Shown: positions 1 to 11,949 of the stretch, piece after piece
How the letters are laid out: every line of letters starts with the position of its first letter
Numbering within the stretch: the stretch's first letter is position 1
Source of the DNA: Oegoconia quadripuncta
Lineage: Eukaryota > Arthropoda > Insecta > Lepidoptera > Autostichidae
Assembly: GCA_949316235.1 (NCBI GenBank)
Contig: OX438748.1
Span: forward strand, 12,155,001 to 12,219,000
Length of the DNA: 64,000 bases
Direction: 5' to 3'
Notes under the pieces: generated by a model
Seen by the model: only the letters and a program-made list of their open reading frames with translations
What the model was told of the DNA's origin: nothing
The model's database searches: none
Position numbers and translations under genes: made by a program

Positions 1-2820
1 TTTCACATTGTCGGGGTTGCCCTATTTTGTTGTAACCCTAGGCACGCCACTGCATGTGACAATATTATACAATTTAGGAATATAAGAGTTGCCTAATAAT
101 TAGGTACGTGATTCCACGAAATGGCCATTACAGCATCCTAAAGCTAATGTAAGCAGTAATTAGGCGCATAGCCCACCGTGTAATGTGACAACAAACAAGA
201 TAAGTAAGTCCCTACGTCGCCTTACGCAAGTCTCTATGGGAGTCTCTTAAGCCAGCAGGCGAGATCAAGCTTTTACTTCGGGGCCAAGTGTTATCTGAAT
301 TTGCGGCCCCCAACATGCGTAGGATAAAAACGACCGGGAATAGAGAAATGGAAAATGGATAATACATTACATGGCAACCTACAAAATTTAACATATATTA
401 TAAATGCTAACGTTTGGTGTTTGTTGCTGGATCAGGGCGAAAAGGATTAACTTTGGAAATTCGATGCATACGTGACACATGCCGTGCAATAGGAAATAGA
501 ATACAAAGCCGAGGTTAAACCCGACATGGTCTATATTGAAACTAGAACCCAATACATTGTTGCGACACAAATTTTTAAAACATAACACAAAATTTTTTAA
601 ACTCACTTAAATCCACGGTGCAAACAGATCGTACTGTTTCAATAGTGCTATTAAAAGACGTTATGAAAAATTACTGCAATAAGTTTCCCTACTACTCGTA
701 TATTGTTGGGAGCATAAAAATGTTAATAATCACTGAAACTTTTGATTTAGTTATCATTTGAATTTTATTTGAAAAGCAGGCCGCGAACCGGAGGTTGAGC
801 CTGCCTGTCGCATCACTTTCATGTACATTTTTATTTGACAGCGTTATCTAAAATTCAAAATATCTTAGATATAACCTGCACACAACGAGTTTAAAGCGTA
901 AATAGTTGTAGATAGACCTATCTTTATTGTGATGAATCGAATTTCTTCGCTATACGACGGGTAGTGGACTAATTCAGTAGTCATTGTCTCACATGGTTAC
1001 GCGTATCGTCTTAGCACGTAAAATTAGTAGTTTACTATCTAAGCCTTCTCCTGCATACTGTCATATCATCTCAAAGTTTACTTTTCTCTACTCTATGTTA
1101 TAAACACATTTATAAGACATTCTTAAATTTATTTACACAATACGCTTTGTTCCAGGTGTTAATGTCGGAACATTTTGAGTCAAATACCTAGCTCTTCTAA
1201 CGATCGTCATAAAATGTAATTTACAATGCGTCTTGTAAATTTAATGGTTGTCGATCCCATGGCGACTGTTTAGTCCTCCTGGAATTAAAAGTACCTGCCT
1301 ATAAGTCTTCTCAGCCTGAGATATTTAAATATTTATATGGGGTATAAATTTAATAATGTAAATACCTACACAGTTATTTGTCAAACTCTGATAATATTTT
1401 ATTTCAAAGAGAAAATCTTGATTAATTTTGATAAAAGGCGAACAGAAAATTTGATGAAATGAAAAAATTAGATTTACATTAAAATACTCTAACAAATAAC
1501 TTGAAACTTTCAAAATAAAATAGAAGCTATTTAGTTTGAATGCTGATAATCAACGACTAACTGATTCAACGGTTTGGTGTAGACCAAACAGATCGTCAAC
1601 ATGATTTGTTCTATATATATTTATATGCATTTGTGCGCTTGTTGGGGTTTATCACACCGCACCACAACATAATACTAAGACATAAGTTACACAACAGCGG
1701 ACATATCCGCGCATGTCATTTGTCATTAAAGTGTCGCACACGGACCACTCGCGACTGCCACAGAACACGGCCACATTACGCTGGATGCGGCTTCTAAGTG
1801 GCGGAAGCACACCACAGCTAATCGTGGTTGGTGAGTGGTCGTTACTTTTTTAACCCGCGACGATAACAATAATGTTTATTTAGAAAATGTTACATAGTTG
1901 ATACAAGGCTATACTTTGTACTAATATTACAAAAGCCATAGCTGCCGAACTAGGTATTTGAGTGCCGTTTTTTCTACATGAAAGGCTAAACGAGGGGAAA
2001 GCCATATAAGGTGAGAATCGGTTAAGCCGTTTCAAAGATATTTGGCTTTTAACATAGATTTTTGGTGTATTTGGATGACATCGTGTGGCCTTTCGAGGAC
2101 TCCCAAAATATATTTTTTAGGTATATTCTAGATTAAACTCGAGGATAGGTTCTTAGCTATCTAGGTTCTTCGCCTATCTAACCGGATCTCTTGACCTGGG
2201 TAGACGTACTCGCTTCTAGGATGAAGTTCCCAACTGATATTGGCGTGGGCACGACACGAGCATTCGCCATAATTGTCATCAAAAGTTATTGGAATACTCA
2301 ATTGAGGCCTTCGAGCATAGTGCCAACCAAAGTCTTCCATCGAATCGTTGTCGTTCCAGTCGGACTAGTATACCCCACAGGCTCTCTACGATGACATGAG
2401 TTAGAAAATCCCTTTTACTCACATAAACGTGAACGTGACAGCATGTTTCAATCTGGCGTCTCTGCAGGAACTTCGAGGAATTTTCCACTGTGGCAGTTGA
2501 TTGAATTATTATTATTCTAAGAACATTCTTAATTAGGACCTATCTTGCATTATGATGTTAACATCTATGTACCTATTTAGCAACTCCAATACTGATGAGT
2601 GTGGTCAATCCAAGAAACATACTAATGGACTTCCTTACCTTTCCCATTTCATAAATATTGTTATTACAGAGAGGCAGTTTTTCTCATTACATAATTTTCT
2701 TCGCGATTTCGAAAACTATTGCATTCACTAAATTGTGAATGTGTAGGTATATATAACAAAACCTGAGAATCTCGTAGGTACAGTCGTCGTCATAGTTATT
2801 AGATTCGTTTTACACTATAA
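1..2820. other. AT-rich noncoding region, no recognisable gene
   Basis: I see no supported gene here. A short Helitron-like stretch lies at 391-465. A GC-richer patch at 1690-1836 ends in a GTGAGT that could be a splice donor, but no protein family is recognisable. Around 2191-2488 both strands are open for about 67-69 codons without recognisable motifs. A short copy (-) of a degenerate 'cgaaacggcttaaccgattt' type repeat sits at about 2013-2055. Confidence 0.6.
391..465 (+). repeat. Partial Lep1-like Helitron 5' part
   Basis: The segment 'attataaatgctaacgtttg' followed by 'ttgttgctggatcagggcga' resembles the opening of the elements at 32890-33087 and 56395-56600. Only the first ~75 bases are recognisable. 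The family assignment (Lep1-type non-autonomous Helitron) is from memory of such lepidopteran repeats and is tentative. Confidence 0.35.
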
Positions 2821-2849
2821 ATGTTAACGTGATCTCGTGCCATGTTTTA

Positions 2850-3016
2850 TATTTAATTTTGTTATTTTGAGTTGACATTGACGTCACAATAGTTATAATT
2901 ATTATTTATGTAAATTCTATAAATTATGACGTGTATGTATAATATAATTAGGTATCTCATGTTTGACAATGTATGTAACGACATTATAAAAGTGAGCTAA
3001 ATAAATCCAATCTATT
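2850..3016 (+). repeat. Probable LINE 3' UTR tail
   Basis: AT-rich 3'-UTR-like sequence ends in a polyadenylation-signal-like 'gctaaataaatccaatcta'. The layout resembles other 5'-truncated LINE ends in the window (21280-21590, 46850-47240), but no coding part remains. It could be ordinary intergenic sequence. Confidence 0.35.
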
Positions 3017-3242
3017 AATGCTAAATTGCCCCTCTTGTCTACACTATACTTTTAGAGAACCATGGTAAAGGGTGAAAGAGAAAAACCTATACAGGCTTGG
3101 ATAATTCAAATGAAGTTCTCTCAGGAAAACAAACGTTTTTGGAGAATTTTTATACAAATACAGTAATTACCGAGTTCAACAATATAAGTACTATTGAAAA
3201 AAAAATATGATTTCCTGAGAATAGTTAATTTGTACCCACCTT

Positions 3243-3492
3243 TAACGACCAGTTTATTGTATTGGTTAGTAAACCCGACTGTTGTGCTAAAGGGTCGCGG
3301 GTTCGAATCCATTAACTCTAACTGGATTAGGGACATGTGTTTGTATGATGAATAAGGACACTAGTACCAGAGTTATGGATTTTTTCATTTATAATGTGTG
3401 TATATTTTACAGAAATAAAATGTATTTGTGTAGTATATCAACCATTTAGTACCCATGATATAAGCCGAGTAACTTGGTGTGGAATAAGTCCT
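3243..3492 (+). mobile_element. SINE C copy (tRNA-headed), diverged
   Basis: The tRNA-like head carries a B box 'ggtcgcgggttcgaatcc'. A body follows with 'gtgtagtatatcaaccat' and the conserved tail block ending near 'aacttggtgtggaataag'. It matches the copies at 5246-5526, 35645-35889 (-) and 47350-47602 (-). Point changes and a disrupted sequence just after the B box show it is old. No terminal duplication is visible. Confidence 0.75.
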
Positions 3493-4328
3493 AAGTCTAA
3501 GAACCTAGGTCTAAGGATAGGATCTGTTCAGACTATACAGTTTTAATAGCCAGCATGCATTAACCGTATAAAATTGCGCTTTGTGATTTTTTATGGTGCC
3601 AACTGTACAAGCCTAGATTCCAATTCCGATCTCATACATAATAATGAACAGATAATTACGACCAATACATAACAATGTCAACATTAAATTTGTTTACACT
3701 GAAATATTAATAAACTACTGAAAATACCAGAACATTAACGAAGTGGAACTTCAAATTTGCATTTAATTTAAAGTTCATAATAACTCGGGTGGCTGAAACA
3801 TGTCATTGCCCTGTACGCGGACGTGTCGTGCGCCGAGTTCAAACGGCAGCCGTGCATTAACGTTATTAACACGTCTTGTTTACACAGACGGACGACATTT
3901 TTACATTTTCAGACTCACAATTAGAGTAACTTGTTGGTTGTACATCTGATTTATTAATGTGTGTTCAGAAATAGGTTTAGACGCAAGTATGCAATAGTAG
4001 ATCAACTGCTCACCCGGTGAACCCGGATGACCGCACTGATCTCCTCTAGCAAGTGATCCCAACCCTTATGGCCATAGATTGACACTACAGATGCACACAC
4101 AGATAGTCCCAGAAAGAATGCAGAAGGTCTCTGATCGCGAAAAGCACCAAAGCACAGTCACCATTCGACACAGCGCGCATGGTGGTCGTAAGGTCTCTGC
4201 TCCACTGTCAGAGGTCGACAGTAGGCGGGGGGTGGGTGCGGAGAAAGGGGCCGCACCGTATATCAAAGAACACGAAATGGGCAAGTTGACCACAGATTGG
4301 TACCTGCATTTAAATATTCCAAACAATG
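3493..4328. other. Noncoding; short two-strand open stretch
   Basis: No gene is recognised. Between about 4079 and 4330 both strands are open for 80-95 codons and GC content is above the surroundings, including a G-rich run at 4216-4228. Neither translation shows a known motif. The open stretch abuts the LINE tail at 4329. Confidence 0.5.
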
Positions 4329-4496
4329 TCAAAATCAAAGTCAAAGTCAAAAATGCTTTATTTTGTCGGTACCTACACAGGGTATACTTAAAATACTCAT
4401 TTTACATTTTTTAAGCTGCCTGTTTAAAATACAATTTTCTCCTGAGAAGAATAAGCAAGAAACTTAAGGAGTCGCTCTTTTAACAACAGGTGTTTA
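4329..4496 (-). mobile_element. 5'-truncated CR1/Daphne-like LINE 3' tail
   Basis: Read on the minus strand, this has the same 3' UTR as the large LINE at 27050-31851: a 'gtttcttgcttattcttctc' block, then AATAAA, then a hexamer tract of (TTTGAC/TTTTGA)n. The tract appears on + as repeats of tcaaag/tcaaaa at 4329-4350. No coding sequence survives. Severe 5' truncation is typical of target-primed reverse transcription. Confidence 0.75.
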
Positions 4497-5212
4497 TATT
4501 AGAAAAAGGTTTCAAATATTTATTCATTCGAAATAAATAAAGAAAGGTAAATTTTTTTGGAGCGTTGCGATATGTCACCACGTGGGTGCCATTCAAATGT
4601 TACTTATGTTCTAAAGCATATTCAGACGGATGTAAATTCGCGCCGTCGTCGGCCGCGTATATACTGAATACAAATAAATACAAATACAAATGATTTAATT
4701 GCTATTGAAAAGGGTACATTATAAGATATTTCAGTACTGGTTCTATCGCCTATTCAGCCACTTTTAGCAGCATGCAAATATCCATAAATCTTAAAACTAT
4801 TACAGTAATAATTATTTTTTGGATCTGATCCATCTATTGAGATTTGATTGAGTTTAAGATTTGAATTCGTCAGTTATCGCTTTCCGTGGCAAGAGCACGG
4901 CTAACGGAAATGAATCGATCCCGTATTTTTTCTGCTTTACTGGATTCCTGGATTTTATCGTATCCGCATACAAAATTTTAACACCAAAAAAGGCCACTAA
5001 ACTAAAAGGATTCCGTTCTCGATTTTCGGATAATGTTGAATGGACGGACAACCATTTTAACTGAAACTGAACAAAAGAAGTCACTGCACACGGGTGCCGT
5101 TAAAGACAATATTATCGAAGGCATCTGCCTACGATAAATAACGAGCTTATATTAACCATCTAGGCATTGTCATTACATTAGCTACAAATATGCCTAATTC
5201 CAATCTATAAAG
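4497..5212. other. AT-rich noncoding interval
   Basis: No gene or repeat family is assigned. At 4854-5084 both strands are open for about 67-76 codons with no recognisable domain, which looks like chance. Confidence 0.5.
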
Positions 5213-5245
5213 ATTCATCATCATATCAGCTACAGGACCTCCACT
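5213..5245 (-). repeat. RTE LINE 3' end scrap
   Basis: 'catatcagctacaggacc' with a preceding (ATC)n matches the start of the longer minus-strand RTE fragment at 26275-26530. Only about 33 bases remain. SINE C begins immediately after it. Confidence 0.5.
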
Positions 5246-5526
5246 TAACGACCTGTTTGGTGTAGTGGTTAGAAACTCTGCTGCCATACCAAAAGGTCGC
5301 GGGTTCGAATCCCGCTAGGGGCATATGTTTGTATGATGAATACAGACATGTGTTCCCGCGTTATGGATGTTTTTCATTTATATATGTATTTATTTGCAAA
5401 GAAAAAATGTATTTGTGTAGTGTATCAACCATCTGGTATCCACAATACAAGCCTAGTTGCTTAGTGTGGAACTAGATAGCGATGTCTGTATATGTCCAAG
5501 GATATTTATTTATTTATATTTATTTA
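5246..5526 (+). mobile_element. SINE C full-length copy
   Basis: The tRNA-derived head has an A-box-like 'tggtgtagtggttagaaa' and B box 'gggttcgaatcccgc'. The unique body runs through 'atgtatttgtgtagtgtatc', and the tail block 'gcttagtgtggaactaga' is followed by (ATTT)n. The internal Pol III promoter layout and length (~280 bp) fit a SINE. It is the best-preserved member in the window. The tail block is also related to SINE A. Confidence 0.85.
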
Positions 5527-5763
5527 CTGCTGAGCAACGACATTGTCATTAATTGTCCATATTTGTATCCAGGCACATGTGTCATTCTAGTACAGGTTGA
5601 AAGTGTTTTGTTATCTCGGTGTTCGTTGTCGTCCAGATAACGCATTCTATACAACTGTTCATACAATGCATGGTTCCATCCTCGCCTGTGTGTTGGAATA
5701 GCTATGTAGTAGTTACTACTCGGTTTTATCGATCACACACATATTGATAGCCTATTAAAGTTT

Positions 5764-5960
5764 AATACTGGATATAAGCTGTACATATATACGTATATAC
5801 ATACATAATATCACGACCTTTATCCCAAATCATTAAACTCTTAATGTTTGGAACATCCAAACACTATTGTTTGGGATATACCTGACCACCCCATTTGGGA
5901 TAAAGGTCGTGACATTATGTATGTATGTACATATGTATATACAGCTTATATCCAGTATTG
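5764..5960. repeat. Foldback segment with ~67-bp inverted arms
   Basis: The left arm (5764-5830) and right arm (5893-5959) are near-perfect reverse complements. Each runs from 'aatactggatataagctg' to 'cacgacctttatcccaaat'. The ~60-base centre resembles, in inverted orientation, part of the repeat family at 19300-19555 and 41330-41600. It could be a MITE, or a local inverted duplication at the edge of that family. Confidence 0.8.
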
Positions 5961-6165
5961 GTAACATCCACGGTTCACCTTAAGGAATATACAGATATGC
6001 ACATGTGACAAGAGGTGAGCCCATCGTCGTTAAAACGTGCAAATCTATAGATGTTTGTGATGGATAGTCCCTTAGTCGCTTTTTATGACAATCACGGGAA
6101 GAAAGGGGTTGGTTATATTCTATTTGAGTACCGAAACCACACAGCACAAGCTACTGTCTTCAATT
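5961..6165 (+). repeat. Repeat family F, copy 1
   Basis: From 'catccacggttcacct' to 'ccgaaaccacacagc' this matches 41405-41600 (+) and the reverse complement of 19300-19465. Shared blocks include 'atgcacatgtgaca', 'gtcccttagtcgc' and 'accgaaaccacacag'. No intact reading frame is seen in any copy. It may be LINE-derived, but the class is not established. Confidence 0.7.
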
Positions 6166-7732
6166 GAGGACAGACTGCTCAACGAAGCCCTCTGAAGCAC
6201 GAAACGATCGGATGAAAGGAAATCTTATCCCTGGAGGAATAGGTTATACTGTAATATTCAGTTCAAATATTCTTTATTTCTCACAAAGACAGCAGTCACT
6301 TACATGAGAAAAAGGATAATTAAATAATGGTAGGTAACTAAATTATATCGTTTGCACTCGCACTACACAAAATCACTAAGTAGGTATCTGTTTCGAACTA
6401 TCTACACAAAGCGGAATATCCAAATATTGCCTTGGCGTATAATTATCGATACTTAAGCATTTCCTTAAAATTTTGTTCGTACTTTCCTTTTTACTCTGTA
6501 TAATGGTACCCTTTCCGCGAACGTCTCTCATAATGCGCAACTTTCTTAAATACTGTCGTCAAGATAAAGTAAAAAATCACCTGATTTTCCAAGTCGTTGC
6601 CCTGTAAAACTAACGGACCACATCGTGATGCCTATTAGCCGATGACCGCTGCTCCACGTGATTAACACATATGGTCTGGTACACGACAAATTGTCTTTGT
6701 TAGAAGTTGGAACAGAACATCCGTTATTGTAGCAGTTCGTAGGAAATTGGTGGAAATTTTAAGCGGAATGATTGTTTCACACGAATGCCTTGCCACCACA
6801 TGGAGCTCAGGAAAATGGTGGCATTAATTTCAATTAGACACGAAACTCAATGCATTACATACCTATCTTATTACGTAATCAAACAATTTGAATATAAGTA
6901 GGATTTAGTTAGGTTTAACTAATTTAAAAAAAAGGAGAACCTTCTGAATATGTTACCAGATATTTTAAATAGTATTCTTGCTAGACTATATTCACAATGA
7001 AATAAATGTAAAAATTCATTGAACAAGTGCTTAATAGATGGATCTGTGTAGGAAGTGCATTATCAACAAATTTTATTTCGATTTTGAGAAACATGTCTAC
7101 TTGCTTTCGCACATTTCTGTATCTCTAGATCTTTAAGTTACATACTTTTTGTAAAAAATAATAACGCGACGGGACAGTGACCTCATTCGCACTACATACA
7201 AACCTTTGCTGGTTTTCGTAGGGGTCTTATAGTGAAGTATATAATAGTATAATGTTTTTATGGATAAATAAAGTAAAAAACAAATTCCACTGTATTTTTT
7301 CTTATCTTTAAATCTAATCTTATAGGATAAAGATACAAGCTACCAGTAGAGGAGGTCCCATCCAATCCCATCTTTTTTGTTAAGGATTAAAAATGAGCTA
7401 GCGTCACCTACTTAACAGTCGTCAATGAAATGTTATGAGCCTGACAAAGTAACCCTTTTGGTTACAAAACAACTTTTGTATAGAAAACTAATATTGTAGT
7501 TTGAAAGGATCACGAAGGTAATACGGATTCGGTTAATATTGTCGCAGGTCGTAACAAACTCATTTCTGTGGTTTAGGCCGTAGCGCGTTCGGATTTAATA
7601 TCCCTGGCGTGTCGTGAATGCGAATGGTCTATGAGGGTGTAAAATATTGTTTTTAAAGGTGATTATTAAATGAGATACAAGTACCTATCCCTTGAAGTGA
7701 AGAGATGAAATATGCAATAATATAATGTATTC
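6166..7732. other. AT-rich noncoding interval
   Basis: I find no gene, RNA or repeat-family match in this ~1.6 kb. Base composition is uniform and reading frames are short. Confidence 0.5.
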
Positions 7733-8035
7733 TATCATCATCTTATTGCCTTGCCTTTTCTTCCAATCTCCTCTATCAGCCGTTACCTCTCAATTCACGC
7801 CCTTTTCGTTTAGATCACCGTTCACTCAATCCATCCATCTTATCCGTGGTCTTCCTCTTTCTTTCCGAACATTGACATCCATATTCATATATACCTCTCT
7901 TAGTTAGATGAATTTCATTCCCTCTTCATAACATACCCATACCAGTTAAACAGTTTCCTTTCAAGTTTTCTGTCACGGGTGCCACTTCTAAACTCCCTCT
8001 TACATACTCATCCCTTCATTTCCTTATTACTTTTT
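7733..8035 (-). pseudogene. RTE-type LINE C-terminal coding fragment, decayed
   Basis: The minus-strand sequence aligns by eye with the RTE-like fragment at 18421-19100. It has the block encoding 'LKGN(R/C)L.W..H' and, further on, 'K.MDG..ER' (expected RKRWMD type). Several frameshifts and stops break it. The active-site part of the reverse transcriptase is absent, so only the region after the thumb remains. The family (RTE, C-terminal 'W.GHV.R' motif) is inferred from the better-preserved relative. Confidence 0.6.
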
Positions 8036-8127
8036 TTAATTAAACAAGTAATAAACTGAATTTTGAAAATACCATTACCTACATATTTGAGTTCGTTAGT
8101 TTAAAAAGTTTGTCAATGGTTACAGTA

Positions 8128-8352
8128 GGCACTCGTGGCGCAGTCGCTTTCGGTATTCGTTTTCGATTAGCGAAGTTAAACAATATCTAGCGCGGTTTGT
8201 CCTTCGATGGGTGACAAATAGAGACTTTTAATATCAGTGTATCCGTGCTTCGGAGGGCATATAAAATAGTCAGTTCCAGTTGTTTTCAATTGAACACAGT
8301 AAGTCAAGTCGGTGGTCTACAGGGTGCGACTTAAAATACTGATTGTTAGTCA
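8128..8352 (+). mobile_element. SINE E copy: 5S rRNA-headed SINE
   Basis: The stretch 8158-8215 resembles the internal control region of 5S rRNA: 'cgattagcgaagttaa', then a C-box-like 'cgatgggtgac'. The SINE body follows ('gtgcttcggagggcat', 'gtcggtggtctacagg') and is shared with 45903-46090 and 49715-50047. It is truncated before the RTE-like tail. A Pol III type 1 internal promoter would be expected in an active member. This copy has mismatches in the 5S boxes. Confidence 0.75.
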
Positions 8353-8889
8353 CGTGTACCTTTTATTGGCCGGTAGGTACACACCATTCGTTATAGCTCT
8401 GTACTTAATTTGCACTCATTTATTTCAATAGATAATTCTGGACAAATTCCCGAGTTTATTTACTCGCTGTATCTATACGGTACAATTACTTACCTACCTT
8501 ACCTGAGTAGTAGACTTATCTATCTATATAACGTACCTACACCTAAAGCTTGCCCTCTGTAAAATACCGAGAACCTGAGTAACATTGTAAAGTTAACATT
8601 ATAATAAAAAAAATTTCTAGTATTATTTTAAACAAATTTATTATTATTATTAAGTATTAATGATTTATTTGAAATCACAGCCATAATTAGAAATTTAAAA
8701 TTTAAGTTATACATTTAGAAGTCAAAATAGATCTCAGTAAGTTTATACATAGCTTATTTTGTTACCTTATCTATCGAGACATCAAATTGTTGTGTTTGTG
8801 GGTGTAAGGAAGAGAGAACATGTATGGCGTAATATGTGCGAGTGTATGTGTGTGTATGAGTTGAGTGTATGTGTACACAATTACCTAAT
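8353..8889. other. AT-rich noncoding interval
   Basis: No gene is recognised. A (TAT)n-like run lies near 8638-8655 and a GTGT-rich simple sequence at 8828-8875. Confidence 0.5.
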
Positions 8890-9712
8890 CTAAGTTCTTT
8901 CCATACTGCTGATTTGAACTGATTACGACTCAGATGAAAAATGTCCAAATCCGAAAATTCTTCATTGTATTCTCGCAAACATCGAATCATAGTGGAGTGG
9001 TGAGCATAGTTAGTTCTTGTTCTGGGGGTGTGAAATAAGCTCCGAGCAAGGAGTGGCACACAGGGGTCTGTGGGTGGGTACCTGCTCTAACAAACTCGGG
9101 CAATCTACCGCCCAGACAAAACCTTTTGAAGAAACATTACATCAGCCACCAGACGACGAGTTTCCAGCGGATGTAATCTCAGTCTCTTTAAAATATCCGT
9201 GCGACCCATACCCGAAATTAAACGCCGACGACTTACAATAGCAGCAAAACATCTTTGAATTCTTTCAACCATGGTCTTTGAGGGGCCCACACCTGGGATC
9301 CAAATTCGAGAATACTTCGCACATATGCACAGTACAATATTTTAAGCGGTTTCACTTGCCTGAAAGGTTTTGAGATTCGAATTATGAAGCCCAGCATTTT
9401 AGAGTTTGCTATCAAGCATGATGCCTAGGTCCCTCACGCATGCTTCCCTTGCAAAATTACCGTGCCGTTAAGAGTGTAACAGAACTGAATAATGTTTCTA
9501 TTACGCGTAAATGTTATATTCTGACACTTAGCTACATTGAGATCAAGCTTATTCACTTTGCAATAGTCACATAATCTGTCCAGGTCAGCCTGTAACTTTA
9601 AACATTCGACTGCGTTCTTCACCGGCATAAATACCTTCGTATCATCTGCATATATTAGGTAGTCTGCGTTTATGTGTGTATACCTAGACAACATTGTAAC
9701 CAGATTTTAAGT
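8890..9712 (-). pseudogene. Non-LTR reverse transcriptase, C-terminal half, frameshifted
   Basis: Three minus-strand reading frames, read in order, give a continuous RT C-terminus. 9694-9434 has the catalytic-motif region 'YADDTKVF' and downstream 'LDLNVAKC'. 9415-9233 has 'LGFIIRISKPF' and 'YVRSILEFGSQVW'. 9290-9105 has 'ERIQRCF' and 'HPLETRR'. The last part, 9059 to ~8895, has 'RTRTNYAHHS' and ends near 'DIFHLSRNQFKSAV'. At least three frame changes and the missing fingers, palm N-terminus and endonuclease make it dead. The pattern fits the L2/CR1/Jockey group of LINEs. I cannot fix the clade. Confidence 0.8.
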
Positions 9713-10296
9713 TATCCGTGGCATTTATTTTGACTAAAAAAATTTCGTAATCTATGACATTTTTATTTCAATTTACAGAACTGAAAAAAAAAATGTACTT
9801 TACCCCTATTTTTCCTACTTTTAAAACTATTTCACTGCTGCAATTTTTCCAGAAACAGTATAAAAATTTAAACTTTCCCACAAAGCAACATTGAATTATT
9901 AAAAAAAAAAAAACATTTTGTCTGGACTAATTTCTACCTTGTTAGCTGCTCAGCCCCTTCATTCCAGGTGTTGACACGGAAGGACCCTTAAGGCGACACT
10001 AAAAGGAATGTCGTTGAGTTGGGTCGGTCAAAATATTTACCACAATTATGTTCATATTTGGTCCATTTCCTACTCAAAAATTATCCAATAGTCTGAAATA
10101 GCGTATACATTATACCAACAACAGTTATAATATCCCTATAGCACTTAACACCTCAGCGGTGTCGGAACGTGGCAGACTCGTTAGAGAATACCACCTCGTA
10201 AACGCCTACTGGAAAATTCACACCAAGCTTCTGTTAGTTATAGCACTAACGTAAATTGAGGTTCCGTAGATGTATTTACTATTGGAAAAGGTCATG
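9713..10296. other. AT-rich noncoding interval
   Basis: Contains a 13-base A run near 9901-9913 but no gene or recognised repeat. Confidence 0.5.
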
Positions 10297-10568
10297 TTTT
10301 TTTTTATGCTCAACGGGTTAGGACTTGACCTCAATCTCCTGATATTAAGTGAAGATAAGGCCGAAGGTGGAAGCGTACTGACCCGGAAACGGAGACTGGC
10401 TATCTCATCTCTGATAACCGGAACATGCTATTAACATGGTGGCAGCGTTTAAAATGCCCTATACCTCCAACCAAACCGAATACTATACATGTACCCCTGA
10501 CGATGGGGATCGAACCCGCGACCTCCGATTTTGTAAATCCTATGGTGTTTACATCGAGCCACGGAGTA
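10297..10568 (-). mobile_element. SINE B copy, diverged
   Basis: On + it starts with a T-run (the poly-A tail of the minus-strand element) then 'caacgggttaggacttgacc'. It ends in the reverse complement of a tRNA-like head: 'gggatcgaacccgcgacc' (B box) and 'catcgagccacggag'. An internal deletion is visible relative to 36656-36990 (the segment around 'ataagatggtggtagcta' is reduced). Confidence 0.8.
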
Positions 10569-10794
10569 TATGAGTAATGTGACCAGTCCCACTACTACCC
10601 ATGGCCATACCACCGTCTAGGTATACTGGTCGAATCGCGGGGGGTGCACGAGCCTCGATATACCCGTGCACTGCTTGATACCCCTACAGTTCTCATCTGT
10701 CCCTTCTCTGTGACGGTTCTCCCCCTTCTGGGATCGTACTTCACTGAACTGTGTATGTGTGTATGATGTGAACAGTGAGAACAGGGCTCCGAAT

Positions 10795-10810
10795 CCCCCC
10801 CCCCCCCCCC
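10795..10810 (+). repeat. Poly-C tract, 16 bases
   Basis: An uninterrupted run of 16 C. Such tracts are rare in this AT-rich sequence and are prone to length error in sequencing. Confidence 0.95.
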
Positions 10811-11147
10811 ACATTTCACTGTCCATCACACCCCAGGGCTGTTCCATTTTTAACTGACTTCACAAAAAAAGGAGTTTTCTTTGATTTATTACGCGATATA
10901 TATTCGCATGCGTTGCCAAAACCTACTCGGCGGAACACTGCAAAGTATTAAATTAGATAATAATAATTAATCACAGAGATTTTTTTGCCGAAGAAGAAGG
11001 GGAACATCTGTATTAAGAAAGCATATTATAAAATACGAGTATCAGACTCTTTGGATGTAGTTTGAATGAAGAATTTAGAAGTTACATACATCACAATCTA
11101 ATAATGAAAATAATTTGTACGTTTAGTAATATAAAAACTAGTTTTAA
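10811..11147. other. AT-rich noncoding interval
   Basis: No gene or recognised repeat. Confidence 0.5.
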
Positions 11148-11290
11148 ACGAACAACCATTCGAGGTTCTTGCTTGTTCTTCTCAGGAGAAAGTTGCCTTT
11201 TGAACAAGCAGTAGTAAAAAAAATTTAAAAACTGACTATTGTAAGTATACCCTGTATACCAAATAAAGGATTCTTTTAAATTTTTAATTT
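11148..11290 (+). mobile_element. 5'-truncated CR1/Daphne-like LINE 3' tail
   Basis: 'gaggttcttgcttgttcttc' followed by 'aggagaaagttgcc' matches the 3' UTR block at 31712-31752 of the large LINE. It ends with AATAAA and an AT-rich, degraded terminus. No coding sequence remains. Confidence 0.7.
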
Positions 11291-11304
11291 ACATCACTTC
11301 ATTA

Positions 11305-11368
11305 CCTCATCTTCAGTTAACATCAGATGTGATTGAGGCCAAGTATCAAACCGTTGTCCATAAACAAA
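11305..11368 (+). mobile_element. SINE B 3' fragment
   Basis: 'cctcatcttcagttaacatc' followed by 'gtgattgaggcc' and 'accgttgtccataaac' is the 3' part of SINE B in sense orientation; compare the reverse complement of 36661-36725. The tRNA head is missing. Confidence 0.6.
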
Positions 11369-11949
11369 AATCAATAAATCTTTATAATCGTAATGATAAA
11401 ACATGATCGCCGATTATAACCTTTACAACCTATATAACCTTTCATAATTAAGTTACATTTGTTTTACGACAGCAAAAGTTAACATATTCGCTCAAAGCAT
11501 TTCCGTATTTCATTCACTTAAATGTGCACATAAAACAAAATATAAAAGCGACGTGCTACTCCACGCGAAATAATGGCTTCAAAATAAAACATCGCGCATT
11601 TGTTACTTTAATAGTCATTCCCTACGGTCCGAGAGGACTAAATGTTCTGAATTTACGCGGAAAATATTAGCATGCAGATGAGCTCTGGCCGCAGGTGACG
11701 ACAATTATAATGTGGCCAGCAAACGGACGTAGACGGGGTGATAATAGTTTGTATATATGTTTACTTATCGCGTTCGCATGATGGTATACTCCTACTGTTT
11801 GGATTTACAGTTATAGACTTGCCTACAGCGGGCTGAAACATACTTAGTTCTAAAACAGTCCGAACATAATACCACTCATTTTCGCTTTATGAGTGTCTAC
11901 ATAAATAGTATATGTCCACTTCTTCTTTCTTCTTCTTTTCGTGTCGAGG
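11369..11949. other. Noncoding interval with a CTT/TTC simple tract
   Basis: A pyrimidine-rich (TTC)n-like tract lies at 11918-11940, at the end of the LINE fragment that follows. Otherwise no gene is seen. Confidence 0.5.

Noticed and set aside
4079..4414. Open frames of ~111 codons (+) and ~94 codons (-) over the same interval
   Set aside because: Both strands open, no motif on either, and the + frame runs into the reverse complement of a LINE tail. Probably chance in a GC-richer patch.
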